Shown here piece by piece: positions 1 through 12,601 of a stretch of 64,000 bases of DNA. The notes under the pieces are model-generated. The model was not told the DNA's origin, made no database searches, and saw nothing but the letters and a program-made list of their open reading frames with translations. The stretch's first letter is position 1. Each line of letters opens with the position of its first letter. The stretch covers positions 89,121,180-89,185,179 of the forward strand of contig CM043962.1 in assembly GCA_014529385.2 (NCBI GenBank). Direction: 5' to 3'. The translations under genes and the position numbers were made by a program. This DNA comes from Adiantum capillus-veneris. Lineage: Eukaryota > Streptophyta > Polypodiopsida > Polypodiales > Pteridaceae.

Positions 1-59
1 AGTAATAGATTGGGCTCGTGCCACCTTTTCTGGGGTTTTTTCTTCCTCATATACAAAAA

Positions 60-420
60 TAAGCAAAATTTTCTTTTTGGACGCTCATAGTAGACGTTCC
101 AAATCAATGATGCCGATGCGTGCCTTTAGATCTTTAGTGAAGTCCGACACTACATTGAATGGGTGTAGGTCGGTGTGAATAATTCCCACCATATGTGAGG
201 TTGCCATGCCATCCACCAGAGCATGCATAATGTGCGGCATATTCATCACTACCTCCTTGCCCTTGGCAAGCTGCTCTCAGCTTAGTCGTATGTCAAGAGG
301 AGGGCTTTTTCCACCTCTAATCTAAGCGATACATCGCTCTGGCAAATTCACTGTATTTGAAGGGCACCTTCAAGAGCATGTCGCCGAGCGAGCCATCATT
401 ATAGTAAGGAAATATTGTAA
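60..420 (-). pseudogene. Protein-kinase-like fragment (decayed)
   Basis: Read on the minus strand, positions 177-151 encode HTDLHPFNVV, which resembles the kinase catalytic loop HxDLxxxN. A little downstream (119-92) comes RIGIIDLER, at the place of the DFG segment but with DL instead of DF. Upstream, in another frame, is a stretch beginning DGSLGDMLLKVPF that could be the preceding helix region. The pieces lie in different frames with stops between them, so this is a remnant and not a working gene. The family call rests on two short motifs, so a non-kinase origin is possible. Confidence 0.4.
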
Positions 421-958
421 TCCAACGCAACTCAATAGTGAAATCAATGCACCTAACGATTGTTGGGTGAAATAATTGCATGCCCTACTTTGTTTGAAAG
501 TTTTTTGAACTTGAAGCTATCGTTTCCCTTGTACAACTTCTCATATTATGTTATGTGCTCAAGAAGAAAAGAAATCCCTCATATTTTGTACTCTTTTACT
601 TCACCAAAGGCCCTTGAACCAATATTTTGTCCTTCAATTAATGCCTCATGTGGGATGCCGATGAGATGTGTGCACATGGAGTTGTAAACAATGCGCATAA
701 TTTCCCATCTCCCTATAATATATGGATGCCCGAACGATGTAGCGGGCTGTGTCTAGGGTGATGCTCACCCTTTTTGGAAGTGACTCTGGATCCAATGCCC
801 TCATGTGATTTCTCTTCACCTTTTTCTCATTCCATATTATGTCCCATAGCTGCAGTTGGCGTAAATCAGGTGAAGCTGGTGCAAAATCTTTTAAATCCTT
901 GTATGCTACTCACATACTTCCCAAATGGTGTGAGTTCTGTGTTGATAGTCGAAGTCGA

Positions 959-1213
959 CTAGCTACTGTCTTTCACACAATTCTGCATTGCCTTCTTCTC
1001 GAAGACAACACAATGTTTTTCCCAGATCTGCTCAACGAGGTCTTGCATAAGGATATCAGAATCATTGATTTTCCTTATCCCCTCGTTTGCATTTTGTGAT
1101 ACTATAATGATTGCTTCTGTGTGTAGGGCACGCAACATGACTTTTCTCTCATTTGTGGAAAGCATGGTGATCGCAAAGATAGCGAGAGCTACAACTATTA
1201 CAACACAAAACAC
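959..1213 (-). other. Short ORF with a hydrophobic N-terminus, unknown
   Basis: An 84-residue minus-strand ORF begins with a hydrophobic segment (VVIVVALAIFAITML) followed by a charged stretch. It could be a signal anchor and stalk belonging to the kinase-like remnant just downstream, as in a receptor-like protein, but no join could be traced through 420-959. It may also be a chance ORF. Confidence 0.2.
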
Positions 1214-1506
1214 TTAATACGTATCCATATCTTTTGAAAAAAAAAAAAAAACGAGGGTCCGATAGTAGCAACAAGATTATTAACTGTACATCAAAACTCA
1301 AAACATCACATTGCTATCCATTTACACTAAAACTAGAGTAAAACAACAGTAACTAGACCATTAATTATACTTCAAGAAATATTACAACACAAAATACTTA
1401 ATATGCATCCATATCTTTCGAAATTAAAAAAAAAGAGTGTCAGATAGTAGTAATCAAATAATTACTTGTACATCAAGAAAAACGTCACATTGCTATCCAT
1501 TTACAT

Positions 1507-1568
<62 letters not shown>

Positions 1569-2472
1569 TAGAAAGCATTTAGAGTAGTTTCCTAAATTTT
1601 TAAAGATAGACAACAGTAGTGTTTGGAATTGTTTTATATCTTCATAGAGTGGGATATAGAGAGTTGCACTACATATCATTTTGAAATCTTGAAAATAGAG
1701 TAGCAAAGAGTAGCTTTTTGGGGATTGTTAGATAATTTGATTTATATTTTAGAGAGCGATCGAGATAGAGAGTGAGATCTAGGTAGTATTTTGAATTATC
1801 TCTATAATTAATGTTGAAGAAATAGAAAATAATGTTTTGAGGATTATTTTATATTTTGAGAGAGTCATAAAGAGAAATAGAGTGAATTATATATAGCATT
1901 TCCAAGTGTTTTATAGGTTTTTAAAATAGAAATATATATGATATATATATATATATATATATATATCATGGTGTGAATATTTAGTTTTTTGAAGATAGAG
2001 ATAGGAGAGATTAGATAATATGTCATAAATTTTAGAGGTTCATCAAATTGAAGAGGAAGATAATATGAAGTAAACTATGATCCAAGGAATACTCAAGCTG
2101 CATTATCGACCAAGTATCACATGAATCACGCACATTAAAAACAATACAAGCTACGTAACCGGAAAACCAAAACAATTTACAACATTTTTTGGCCGCATTA
2201 CCAACCAAATGCTGCAATATGCAAAAAATACAACCTGCGCTAGCGAATGACACCATTTTCTTGTGTTACCAACAAGGTGCTTCCCGAATCTAAGGAAATA
2301 TGAATTGTATACAGTCGTAACTTAGCCGCATTACACCGACCATATGCCTACATTTGATAAAGGGAAGGGATCGTGACATCATCATAAAGATACAATTATT
2401 GTCGTGTTATCAACTAGTACCACTACAATGTGCCATACTTATCATAGGATACTACTCAATCGCATTACCAAG
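1214..2472. other. AT-rich and simple-repeat flank outside the G2 LTR
   Basis: No gene is supported here. The stretch holds a (GA)n tract at 1508-1564, a short (AT)n tract near 1941-1966 and scattered GAGAGA/GAGTGA motifs. It ends at the TGTTGG boundary of the G2 3' LTR. Short minus-strand ORFs in it are low-complexity or unsupported. Confidence 0.6.
1508..1564. repeat. (GA)n microsatellite
   Basis: Uninterrupted GA dinucleotide tract of about 57 bp. Arg-Glu or Ser-Leu ORFs predicted across it are artefacts. Confidence 0.98.
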
Positions 2473-3065
2473 TGTTGGCGGGTACGCCACGAGTGAAACC
2501 AACAACTCCATGTCGGCCGAGGGTGAAGCTTAACCCATAGGTGCATAGAAACAAGAAGATGGTTGTGAAACTACTTCTCGACCTTTTAAGACAATCTCTA
2601 ATCGAGGAAATCAAATCCAAGAACGCATTAGTGAAAGCAATCCAACCTACGATGCTAATGCTATCCAAATCTAGGTCAAATGCATTCGAAATGCCACGAA
2701 ACTCACAAGAGATACTCTCCTTACCATGAGATCAATATCCTATGGACTATGAATTGATAACCCACCTCCAACTACCTCTTGCGACAATCGCGTATAAAGA
2801 CAGGCAACAAAATAAAAGTTATTGTTTATCATGGCATATGATCCTAATGTGTAGTCCTACTCGCCGAGAACCCATAGGTGCAAAGAACTCACCAAACAAA
2901 CACCTGTTTTGCAAGAAAACTCACCAAGAAGCTCGTAGGAGCTCACTTCGCATCGTAGTCGGAATCACACACTCTTGGCGTTGAATGGAAGCCCTTGCTT
3001 TTGCTAACACAATGGTGGTGTCGCTTTAGCAATGGACCTTCCATAGAATGCATAAGGAAGAGAAG

Positions 3066-3140
<75 letters not shown>

Positions 3141-3340
3141 ACACCACGCACAGTGATAACCAGATTTAATTAATTCAAAAGTTGGGTTTAGGGTTACAAA
3201 AATTGACTTATATACATTCCTCCATAGAGTCTCGTTCCCACAAAGTCTAATGGATGCTCAAATATTACATAGGTATCATTCCGCTTCAAAAAATAATAGT
3301 ACAATGATTGGGAAACCTCTCCTGTATTTCGCCATTAACA
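2473..3340 (-). repeat. 3' LTR of G2
   Basis: On the plus strand the repeat starts TGTTGGCGGGTACG and ends GCCATTAACA, giving the TG...CA ends of an LTR. It is flanked internally by a polypurine tract (minus strand), which makes it the 3' LTR of a minus-strand element. Its first 430 bp match 57359-57805. A (TC)n tract sits inside at about 3070-3138. Length is 868 bp. Confidence 0.85.
3070..3138. repeat. (TC)n microsatellite inside the G2 3' LTR
   Basis: About 69 bp of perfect TC dinucleotides within the LTR. The matching part of the other LTR copy is missing, so it is unknown whether this expansion is specific to this copy. Confidence 0.97.
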
Positions 3341-3352
3341 CTCCCCCCTTCC
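3341..3352 (-). promoter_or_regulatory. Polypurine tract of G2
   Basis: Plus-strand CTCCCCCCTTCC directly follows the LTR; on the minus strand this is GGAAGGGGGGAG abutting the 3' LTR, the standard plus-strand priming site. The nested element at 48915-51605 has exactly the same tract in the same position. Confidence 0.8.
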
Positions 3353-3407
3353 GAGTCCATGTTGCCTTGACATGACTGGTCTTGCTTCAGTGAGAGATGT
3401 TTTGGTG

Positions 3408-6400
3408 TCAGTGGAAGCCTGGTGGTTTTAGCAGCTTTAGGTATGATTCATACATGATATTCCCCAAAGTGACTATTGGGCCGAATATCTTACTATCGTA
3501 TGTAAAGAAGCCCGTGTAGAAATATTCTTCAAAAGCTTGCATGTGATGGCTGGGCACAAACATGATTCTTTGATACAGAAAATGTACAACCTTTGGAGAT
3601 GGTTGTTTTGACAGATCATATGTCATTGCAGTGACAGTGTCGCCCATTGATAGGAATGTAGAATCTGTCGCTTTGGAAGGCGCAAACACTTCAAAGCAAG
3701 CCAACAAGGTTTTGCAAATTTTCTTGATCATGATGCACGTAAAGTCTGAAGAGCCTGTGAAGATCTTAATGGTGCCCTTTAGGGTTTTCACCATATAAGA
3801 GACACATATTCTCTCTCCTTCCGTGGGTGCAAGAGCATAGACGGGTAATTAAGCCAGTTTGGATGAGCCTTCATGATTCTGAAATGATTTGCCCAAGTGC
3901 AAACACGAGGGACTGGGCAAAATAGGAGGTCATCTCTGATGATCTTTGGGGCCTCCACCAAGTATTTCAAAAATCTGGGTACTTTAGGAGCCAGGCTTTT
4001 CTCTATCTTGGTTGTGAGCCCACCACTCTACCTGTAGCCTCTGTATTCTTGACATCTCCTTCATAGATAGGCTCTATGGATTTTGCTTCGACTCTTTTTC
4101 CCGATTATTATTACTTCATACTTTAGGAGAGGATATGGAAGTGTGGGTTGCATCCATTCCTCCCTAAGTACATTTGCGGCTTGCCCTTCGATACTACAGC
4201 TTGGAGTATTCTTGATTCTCATTCCAAGGCTACCTTGTGGTCTTCTGCTATTGTCTTCTCTATCAAAAGGTGGAGGCATGTCTCTCCTCTGTAGTCAGTG
4301 GTTGTGTTTGTTCTACCATTGTCTCCTCCTGTTCTTCCTGGTGCTGTATATCTTCGACACCTTCAGGAATTTCCATGGGCTCATCTCTAGCATTTGTCTC
4401 TGTTTTACTAGGCCCTGGTTCTGATTTCTGTGTCCTTAAAACTGCTATTTTCTTTTGCAAGTCCGTGATCTGTCCTTGTGCAAATGTGTCTTGTTGAGTA
4501 GCTTCTTCTGCCATGTCAACACTTTCTTATTGCAGTGTTTCCAGACTCTTTTGAAGTTCTTCATGTTCTTTCTGGAGAGCTTGATGTTCGGCTCACATTC
4601 TCTCTTCAGCGGCTAGAGACCCTTCTGCCATGTGCATTCGTTGTCTTTTCTCTAGCCGCAATTCCTTTTGCAAGGCGGTGATTTGTTCTTCCAATGCTTG
4701 TATAACTTGGGCATCTGCCCCTGCCCTTACCTTCACCGCCCTTGGTGTAGCCCTTAGTCTTTTGATTGTCAGGTCCTAGAGCTCTAATTTTTCCTTCATC
4801 TCTAGGACTTCGTCTTTTGCCACTTCTAATTCTGATCCTTTTTTTGTTGGAGAGTCTTGATTACTCTCGAGGCTTTAGTCATCTCTAGCATGAGAGTGTC
4901 TCTTTTCTCTCAGATTCCCTTAGTGTTGCAGTAAGAGTGTCAAGCTCCTTCTCTGCTTCTTTGGCCTTCAGGTGGGTATCTTGTACCATATTTGAGAGGT
5001 TCTCATGTTCCATTTTCATGTTGTCATCCCTTGTATGTAGCATGATGTCCTCAGCAACGGTAAGAGAACGCGTCCTGACTCTGTCCAGTATTTGATAGGC
5101 GGCTCTTATGTCATCTTCAATTGCTGCTACTAGGTTTCTAGCTATTGGTCTATTTATTGTTCTAGCCAATGGAACCTGATAACCCATATTGATCAATACT
5201 CCTGCAGGTGGTGCTCGGCATGGGCTAGCGAAAGGTCTCCATTGAGGCACTAAAGGGACTTGAACCATCCCTGGCACTCCGGGCTGTGGCGAGTATCTTT
5301 CTAGAGCTCTTTGTTGAGACTCTTGGTCTATATTTCTCTTTTCAGATTCATCATCTCTTTCCTTATCCCTGGGAAGCTCTTTTCTCTCTCTCTCTCTTCC
5401 TTTGCAGCCCGTGGTGGGTTAGGAGTTCCATAAACCACTATTGAAGCCTCTGCATTGTATATCCCGCTTGAATGAGATCCTCATAAGTATTCCTTTCATC
5501 TTTTTCCTAATCTTCATGTGAAAATGTGGCCTCTTCTGTTGCTTTTGCTGATGATTGGGGTTTGGGTGTAGATGGTTTTGGACTCGGAGGAGGTGTGGAA
5601 GAACTTAGTGGTGAAGGTGGTGTTTCCTCTTTCATTTGCTCTTCCTCTTGATCCTTCTTCACCAGTGTTTCCGATGTCTCCTTCAACTTCTTTTTGATGT
5701 CTTGCACTTCTTCCATCGTGAAAGACTCTAAGTTTTGACTGATCAATTACCCTTTTCGTCTCTTCATATGCCCGGATGTAATGGTCGAACTGGTCCTCTA
5801 GTGGTTTAGAGGAGCTTCCTCCAACTTTGGTCGGGTCTGGCCCCAATATTCTTCAAAATTTCCTTTTAATGCTCTTTCTCTGAACTATTCTATCAGTCTT
5901 TCAATCCGAGTAGCTTTTTGATTGTGTGTTTCCTTGGGTCTGGATTCCCTAGCCAATGTTGCTTTTCCTTTCTTCCTTGGTGGCTCCACAGGCTCGTCTT
6001 CAGGCACGGTTTCCAAATTCCTTCTTAGATTTGTGGTGATGGGTGGAGTTTTTGCTTTCACTGGCTCATCTTCGATATCAGGTTTCGTTTTGAACCACTC
6101 ATTTTGTGTTCGTGGCTCTGGCCAATGTCCTCTAGCTCCGATTGCCTCATATGCAATCTTTGTCAAGGTTTCCCCTCCTCCAATGTACTTGGGCTTTTCC
6201 ATGCCCATTCCAACCACTTGCTCATGCAGGTATTGGGCGAAGTTCACTTCTTTGGGTATGTTGTTTTTCAAAGCCCACGTTATAGTTGTTTCCACTGCAT
6301 GGGGAGGAGTTGTGTATTTCTATGGCCTCTTGCTGCAAACGTGGAAGTATTGGTTGTAGAGTTTGCATATCTTTGCAGCCCTTGGGTCCACCAGGTCTTT

Positions 6401-6900
6401 GGATGTTTGATTAAACTTCTTTTGTGCATAGAACTTTACCTCGTCTCTTCTTTCTCAAACTGAGCTTCCCCTATTGTGGAGCCCAAGTACATCTTCTATG
6501 GTTTGAGGTGTGATCATAGTTTCTGTCTTCTGGCCATCCAAAGCTGTTATCACTGCTTGGCCGTCTTTTTGAATAGAGTTGACTAGCTCATATACTCTCT
6601 AAACATACACACCTATTGGTGGTGCCATGTAGAAGTTATGGAGGTCCGTTCTTTCTAGCTGGTGGACGATTTCTTCTCTATTTGACATTTCTAACATCTA
6701 TCGTGGATTCATTGGATATCCACTGTGTTTCCTTGTGGGTCTTTGAAAGTGCCTTGATATACTGCAACCCCTTCCTTTTCTAATGTGGCCTCGTCTACCC
6801 AGGCCTTGGCTGGCTTGAGTGTCTCCTCTGGCAGTGTATAGGGTTCACTAGCCGCAATAATGTCTTTTCAGACATCCTCTTCTTCTTTGTTGGTGATTTA
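3408..6900 (-). pseudogene. Extra ORF region of G2 downstream of integrase, unknown coiled-coil protein
   Basis: Decayed minus-strand coding DNA in several frame-shifted blocks. Blocks at 6295-5885 and 5846-5507 are charged and proline-rich (runs such as PPSPLSSSTPPPSPKPSTPK). Blocks at 5277-4885 and 4514-4263 look like coiled coils rich in Glu, Lys and Leu. A C-terminal block (3970-3408) has a WANHFRIMKAHPNWLNYP motif followed by a hydrophobic, tyrosine-rich stretch. It sits between integrase and the 3' LTR, the position of env-like or extra ORFs in Tat/Athila-type plant elements. I do not recognise its family. No signal peptide or fusion motif was seen, so no envelope role is claimed. Confidence 0.5.
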
Positions 6901-7070
6901 CTGGACTCCAAATATCATGCAGACACTTCAAATGATTAAATTATCTAATCCTGCCTTTTCTCAGTTTTTATGTGTCCAAATGACTTTTAAATTGAAAAAC
7001 AAGCTAACTAAGGCCTAAGGGTGTAGTGCATATGATGATGATTGCTTTTGGGTGCTGAATGATGATGTGA

Positions 7071-8676
7071 GATATTATATGCGTATAATGTCTAAGTGCT
7101 CAAAATAGAGTGATATTTCACATAAACACAACACTCATCATATACTTCATGAATATATGTCTAGATTTCAATTTCGATGTTGTTTGGACAAGCTGTGACC
7201 ACTAGAACTCCTTGCAAGCTTGAAACTGGATTTTGCCTTAGTTCTGAGTACATGAGGCTTAAATGGGATGAAATTGGGTAAATGCACTCAATCAAAGTTA
7301 ACCTCTAGTCTACTATGTTACAAATGACTCAAACTTTCAGTGGATTCTCCTCCTGAGCCTGGAGCCAGATTTCACTTATGGAGCTTGGGATTTTGATATT
7401 GGGGTTAAGATGGGTAAATGGCCATAGAATTTGATGGGACTTGAGCTTTGGGTTAATATTGTTGCGATAAAAGCCTTGGAGTTGAGAGTTTTGCCCTAAC
7501 CTGTCATTTAATCATTGGGAGACTTCATACGCGTATGAAGTCTTCATTGAGTTTTCTAGCTCAAGCTTCTTCTGTAGCTTCCTTTGGTGGCTGGGACTCC
7601 CATTATCAACTTTCATTCTCATTTGGATGTGGGCTTATTAGATGGGGTCTACAATACTCCATAGGAGAAACTTTCTGCTTTTGTACTTCAATGGTCATTA
7701 TCTAGCCCAAACTTGTCCAAATTGAAGGTATACATTGTATGCAACATGGTGCACAAGCCAGTGCTGAGAAATTGTTGGTTTGGCTTCTACATAATAGTTT
7801 AGACTTTATACGCGTATAAAGACTCCTGATGCAAAACAGTTATAAATTCCATAGGTTGGCGTTGTATGGCTTGTGTAAAGTGTCCATGAATTTTGATATG
7901 AATTTGAACTTGTGAATTGTGTTAAAAGGCTTTAAAAGATGTCAATACACATGTTTAGCTTTTTTGAATGAACGAAGGTCATATCACCTCCAATTGTGAT
8001 TGATGTGTGTTAGAGGGCTCATGGTGATGTGTTCCAAGAGCTAAAGGCTTTAAATCTCAGCTAGCCTGCCATATCAAGACTGGTAGACTTTATACGCTAT
8101 AAAGTATTCTTTAGAATTCTTGACCCAGACTTATTGCAGACATAGTCCATGATGTTTATAAGGCTTTGATAGGTGCACACATGAAATTGGGTAAGTGTTC
8201 TACAACTTAAGGCCATATATCAGGTTATGACCCTTTGTTTTTGAAAATGAAGTGAGTAATGACCAATACATTTCCAATTTGGTCCAAATTTGGTGTAGAG
8301 GCTTGGTGTGATATGCTTTACAAGTTTGGATGATCATTTTGTTAGCAGCACTCCTTTATTGCAGAGTTAGACTTTATACGGGTATGAAGTCTATTTTTAC
8401 AGAATGCATTATTGAGCATAGTCATATGATATTTGGGCTAGGTTTATGTTGTATACAAAATTTCACATGATTCAGAGCCATTTTGATAAGTCTAAAGCCA
8501 AATATTGGAATTAGGCTGAGACTTTGCGTTTTTTGGTCCTTGGGTGCCTATAATAGCTCCAAATTTAATGAAATTTTGTATGTTCCATCTAGAGGGTATG
8601 CAGAATGATGCTATGAATTCATGTGAGTGTTTCTTGTGCAAAAATTGTATGTGAGACTTCATATGCATATGAAGTC
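7071..8676. repeat. Phased palindrome array (about 283-bp spacing), 3' part of G2
   Basis: Near-perfect palindromes of the form ACTTCATACGCGTATGAAGT are centred near 7531, 7812, 8096, 8380 and 8665, spacings of 281 to 285 bp. An outlier sits at 7081. The DNA between them is only weakly alike. The same palindrome recurs in the leader at the other end of G2. No open frame is supported here. Confidence 0.8.
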
Positions 8677-8699
8677 TTCAGTGATAAAAACTGATATTG

Positions 8700-10160
8700 A
8701 TGCTTTGAGGTGTTTGGTGATTGTGCCTTAAGCCTTGCTAGCTGTTTTTTACTTTAAAAAGTCAAGTGATCAGTTTTGAAACTCCCTTCTTGGCATTTCA
8801 ATCTCCAGAGGGGATTTCTCCATTGTGGCCATGTTTTCTTAGAGATTCTTCTTGATCCTAAATTCCCCCGCATATTGATGTCTCTCGGCATCCTCCTATG
8901 GCTATGATGAATCCTTTGGATTCAGAGATGCCCGTTTTGGAGATTTGTCACTCAAATAGCATCTTTTGTTGAGGAGATTATAGATGACAGTTCTTCTTGA
9001 CGTTTGACCTTACATGTGGTTGTTGATAATATGTCGATGAAGCCTGTGAAGTTTGGTGGCAAGCGGACACCTATCTCGGCCATGAGGCCCAAATGACGCT
9101 TTGTGGTCCCGAAGCCTTGCCCCATGTTTTGACCCACTTTTTGATGGTCAATTGGGATGGGGACTTACTTGGCTTATTGACATGCTTGAGATGTATCTTC
9201 TCTTGAAGTTTCGCATCGTTTCAACGATGCTTTTTCGATCAGTCTTTGTCGTGTCCAAAGAGGTTAGGGTTTTTCCGGTTGACCTATACCCGCATTGGAG
9301 GTCATAGAGGTGTTCTTTAGTTTAGGGTCATAGCAACTAGTTGGATGGTTGATGCGTTATGGACCCTTTTCAGGTTCTTTCACGTGAAGCCACATTGCCT
9401 ATTTTTGAAGTTTTCCGCGACAAAGAGACCGTAGAACAAAAAAATCTCACGGTAACAAGTCAATCTCTCATATCTAGAGTCGGTCGGTGTGTCGTGTGCA
9501 TCGTACAGAGTCGCAGAAGATTCGATCGCTCTAGGTCTCTCAAGCTCTCTCTCACTTGTGAATAGTGAAAATGAGCTATTAAGTGGGCCCAAAAGAACTT
9601 ATATCGGGGTTCCTGGACCACTTTTTACCAAATTTTACATGTGCTCCTATCTTGTTGTGAATTGTACTTTACACTAAAAAATTTCTTCATTTGGATTCCG
9701 GTTGCTCTGTTTTTGAAAGATTTGTTAATTGGGCCAAAGATCGGCCAATTTGGCTTTTCGCAACTTTTTATAAATTTGCACCCCGTCTTCACTATAAGTT
9801 GTCAATTGCTTATTGATCACTCCTATATTTTCCTTTTGTCGCCAAGTTGTCATTTCACTTGCTTTTTGTATTTTTGTTGTTTTTGGCTGAAAAAATAATA
9901 AAAAATAAAGGAAAATATCTAGCTTGACCCAAAAATTATCAAAAAATCAAGATAATGAGGTAATATCATAACAACCCACTATATGCATCTATCCGTAGTA
10001 ATTTTGGCCGGATTGCTCCGTTTTCTCGCTTTTTGTATGAAAATAGCTATTTTTAGATATATACACACACCTAGAGGCTCATCTTGGTGTTTGTCCTCTG
10101 TCATCTTGTTATTACACAATATTTAAGGGCATATCTATTCAAGTTTTATCAAAATAATCG
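8700..10160. other. Non-coding interval of G2 between integrase and the palindrome block
   Basis: No protein-like frame was recognised on either strand. The short ORFs present overlap one another on opposite strands and show no motif. The stretch is bounded by the integrase C-terminal region on one side and the palindrome array on the other. Confidence 0.5.
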
Positions 10161-10163
10161 CAA

Positions 10164-11878
10164 TCAAACATAAAAATTCCTAAAATCAAGGAAACGGTGC
10201 TCTTTTTTACACTTGTAGCGTGTCGGTTCCTCCCCCCTTCCTAGTCGAAGTCCTCCTGGATGAAATTTTTTTAGGCGGAAACCACTTATCGAGTTAGGCA
10301 TTTCCTCCCCATCCAATGTAGCAAGCTTAATGGCCCCACTTGGTGATAAGTCTTTAATCACAAAGGGTCGCGTCCCTCGCTTTTTAAGTTTCTTTGCATG
10401 TTGTTTTAACGTGTACACCAAGATATAATGTCCTATTTTGAATTTTTTGGAGTGTACATGCTTATCAAAAAATTCTTTTTGCCGACATTTTTGAGCGTAG
10501 ATAGAAGCTACTGCTTTCAAGCAAAGCTCATATAGCTTTTCAAGGTCATCTATACGTGAGGACATCTCATGACATGTCCACTCTAGAAATTTTGTTGTTC
10601 TTAGGGCTGGATTAAGAATTTTATAGGCAATATAGCATTAAGTCCAAACACCATGTTGTACGGTGTTGTGCCTATTGAGGTTTTGTAATCAATCCTATAT
10701 GCCCATAAAGTTGAATGTAGTTTCTAATCCCAATCCGTTGTAGACTCTGATACTATCTTAGTTAAGATTGTGCATAGAGTCCTATTTGTAGCTTTGGCTT
10801 GGCCATTAGCCTATGGGTGGTAGGGAGCTGACTTCTTATGAACTATCATGAAGTCTTCAAGAAGATTTTCAATTATATCATTTATGAAATGTGTGCCTCA
10901 ATCACTAACAATTTCTATAGCTAGACCATATCTAACAAAGACATTTTCGTATAGAAATTGTGCGGTAGTCCTAGCATCAGCCTTTTGTGTAGCTTTAGCT
11001 TCTATCCATTTTGTGAGATAATCTGTGGCTACAATGATGTAGTGGGCATGTGTTTTGTAAGCAGGGGGTGATATTGGTCCTACAGGGTCTATTCCCCACT
11101 TGGCAAAGACTCTGGCTCCCATCATTGGCCGTAAGGACATCTCATCCCGTTTTATTGGTACGTTGGTTTGTTGACAAGACGCACATCGTTTTCTATACTC
11201 GTTTGCGTCCATATGTAATGCTGGTCGCCATATCCCCAATGTTAATACAATTTTTGTTTTCTTTTCCCCCAAGAAATGGCCCCCACTAGTCCCTCCATGT
11301 GCTTGTTCCAAGATTGGAACGTATATGTTCTCCGTTGCACACAGTCTAAGCTAGTTACCCTTTCCCCTTTTATCAAGTTGATTTTCAATAAGAGTGAAAT
11401 TGCGAGCTTCTATTTCGATAGTTCTCTGTCGTGCTTTGGTGATATTTTTAGGAAACGTCTATCTTTCCAAATATTCAACAATGTATTGACTCCATTCCGG
11501 CGTAAGTGTTATCTGAAACAATGTGGCATGTTCAATGGGTGGGCTTTATCTGCATTTTATGCAACTAGTGACGTATTCATGAACATCAATGTCCATAGTC
11601 GGCCAATGCACTCCCAATTGTTGCAGTTGTTGGAAAGTTCTTGCAGCTGAACAATGAAACATTAACGCCTGAATATGCACTTCCAACAAATATGTTTCAT
11701 ATTCCTCACGGTTTATGCACACTCTTAGAATGCTATCGGAGCCTAAATTATATAAACGTCCTCCAACCAACTAAAAGTACTTAGCTTGGAAAATTGTTCT
11801 TTGTTTAAGGTCTAGGTCCGTCTTATCAAATTCCCCACCTTGTGATAGTAGCTTGACAATCTCTTGGGACCACTTAGG
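10164..11878 (-). pseudogene. G2 integrase with two zinc-binding modules
   Basis: On the minus strand a linker (WSQEIVKLLSQGGEF) leads into a first H2C2-type module, ending GVHWPTMDIDVHEYVTSCIKC (11770-11546). A second linker and module follow, ending RPALHMDANEYRKRCASCQQ (within 11311-11150). The catalytic core then begins with WGIDPVGPISPP, and VATDYLTKWIEAKA and IEIVSD, with the second Asp, follow. A YHP segment, an AYRIDYKT-like motif and a C-terminal domain (10565-10164) complete it. Stops and frame changes make it non-functional. In the family, H2C2 binds zinc and D,D,E performs strand transfer. Two consecutive H2C2 modules are unusual. T1 is inserted just upstream. Confidence 0.8.
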
Positions 11879-11882
11879 TATC
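11879..11882. repeat. Target site duplication of T1, left copy
   Basis: TATC directly precedes the left terminal repeat; the same TATC directly follows the right terminal repeat at 23420-23423. Confidence 0.8.
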
Positions 11883-12075
11883 GGGTGAAAGCATGAATAG
11901 GTGGAAAGCTATATATGTGATATAATTAAATTGCATAGCATGACATTGGGGGTGTGGTCACTGGTGCCATATTTCAGACTCCAAATTTATATTCTAAAAA
12001 ATGTTATACTAAAAAATTCAGCCTTCACACACCCACTTTCTTTCATGAGTAGTTGGCAGTTTCAAACACCGTGCG

Positions 12076-12113
<38 letters not shown>
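12076..12113. repeat. Poly-C tract followed by (CT)n and (CG)n
   Basis: About 38 consecutive C residues, then short CT and CG runs to about 12140. It could form i-motif or G-quadruplex structure, or be inflated by assembly. It lies near the left end of T1, outside any gene. Confidence 0.9.
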
Positions 12114-12601
12114 ACCTCTCTCTCTCTCTCGCGCGCGCGTGCTCAAGGTCTATTGTGCTTAGAGCTTCTACTGTGCAAGCTTGGCTGCTTCAAGGACAAT
12201 TGCAGTAAGCGCCCTCTTCTCTTCGAGGTATGTCTCTCCCATTGAACATGTACACTCTCTACTGCTTGAGCACGCGCGCCCCACCTGGGATAATTTAGCT
12301 ACATTAAGCTGCATTTGGAGCTGCATGAGTGCCACACCTTGCTCATTTGCAACAAGAGGCGAGCAAAACCTAATGCTGCTGCTGGCTGCGTGAGAGGACA
12401 TAGACTCCCGAGGTAATTTTCTAGTCCACAAGATGCATGCAATCTTGGGGAAAATCCCATAGCACATCATCTTGAATGCCCTGCTTACAAGAGCAGGCCC
12501 ATGAAGTTCTTGTTTCTTTTTAGCAGGGATGATAAGCAAGGGCACACCACGTCTCATGAGTTCATTGGATGATGTGCAGGTATATCACTTGAGACTGCAT
12601 C

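Noticed and set aside
3408-6900. Envelope gene of an endogenous retrovirus-like element
   Set aside because: Position would fit, but no signal peptide, fusion peptide or transmembrane pattern was seen; the sequence is coiled-coil and proline-rich.
7071-8676. CRISPR-like array because of regularly spaced palindromes
   Set aside because: The spacing is about 283 bp, the spacers are long and partly alike, and the context is a plant retrotransposon; no cas-type genes are present.
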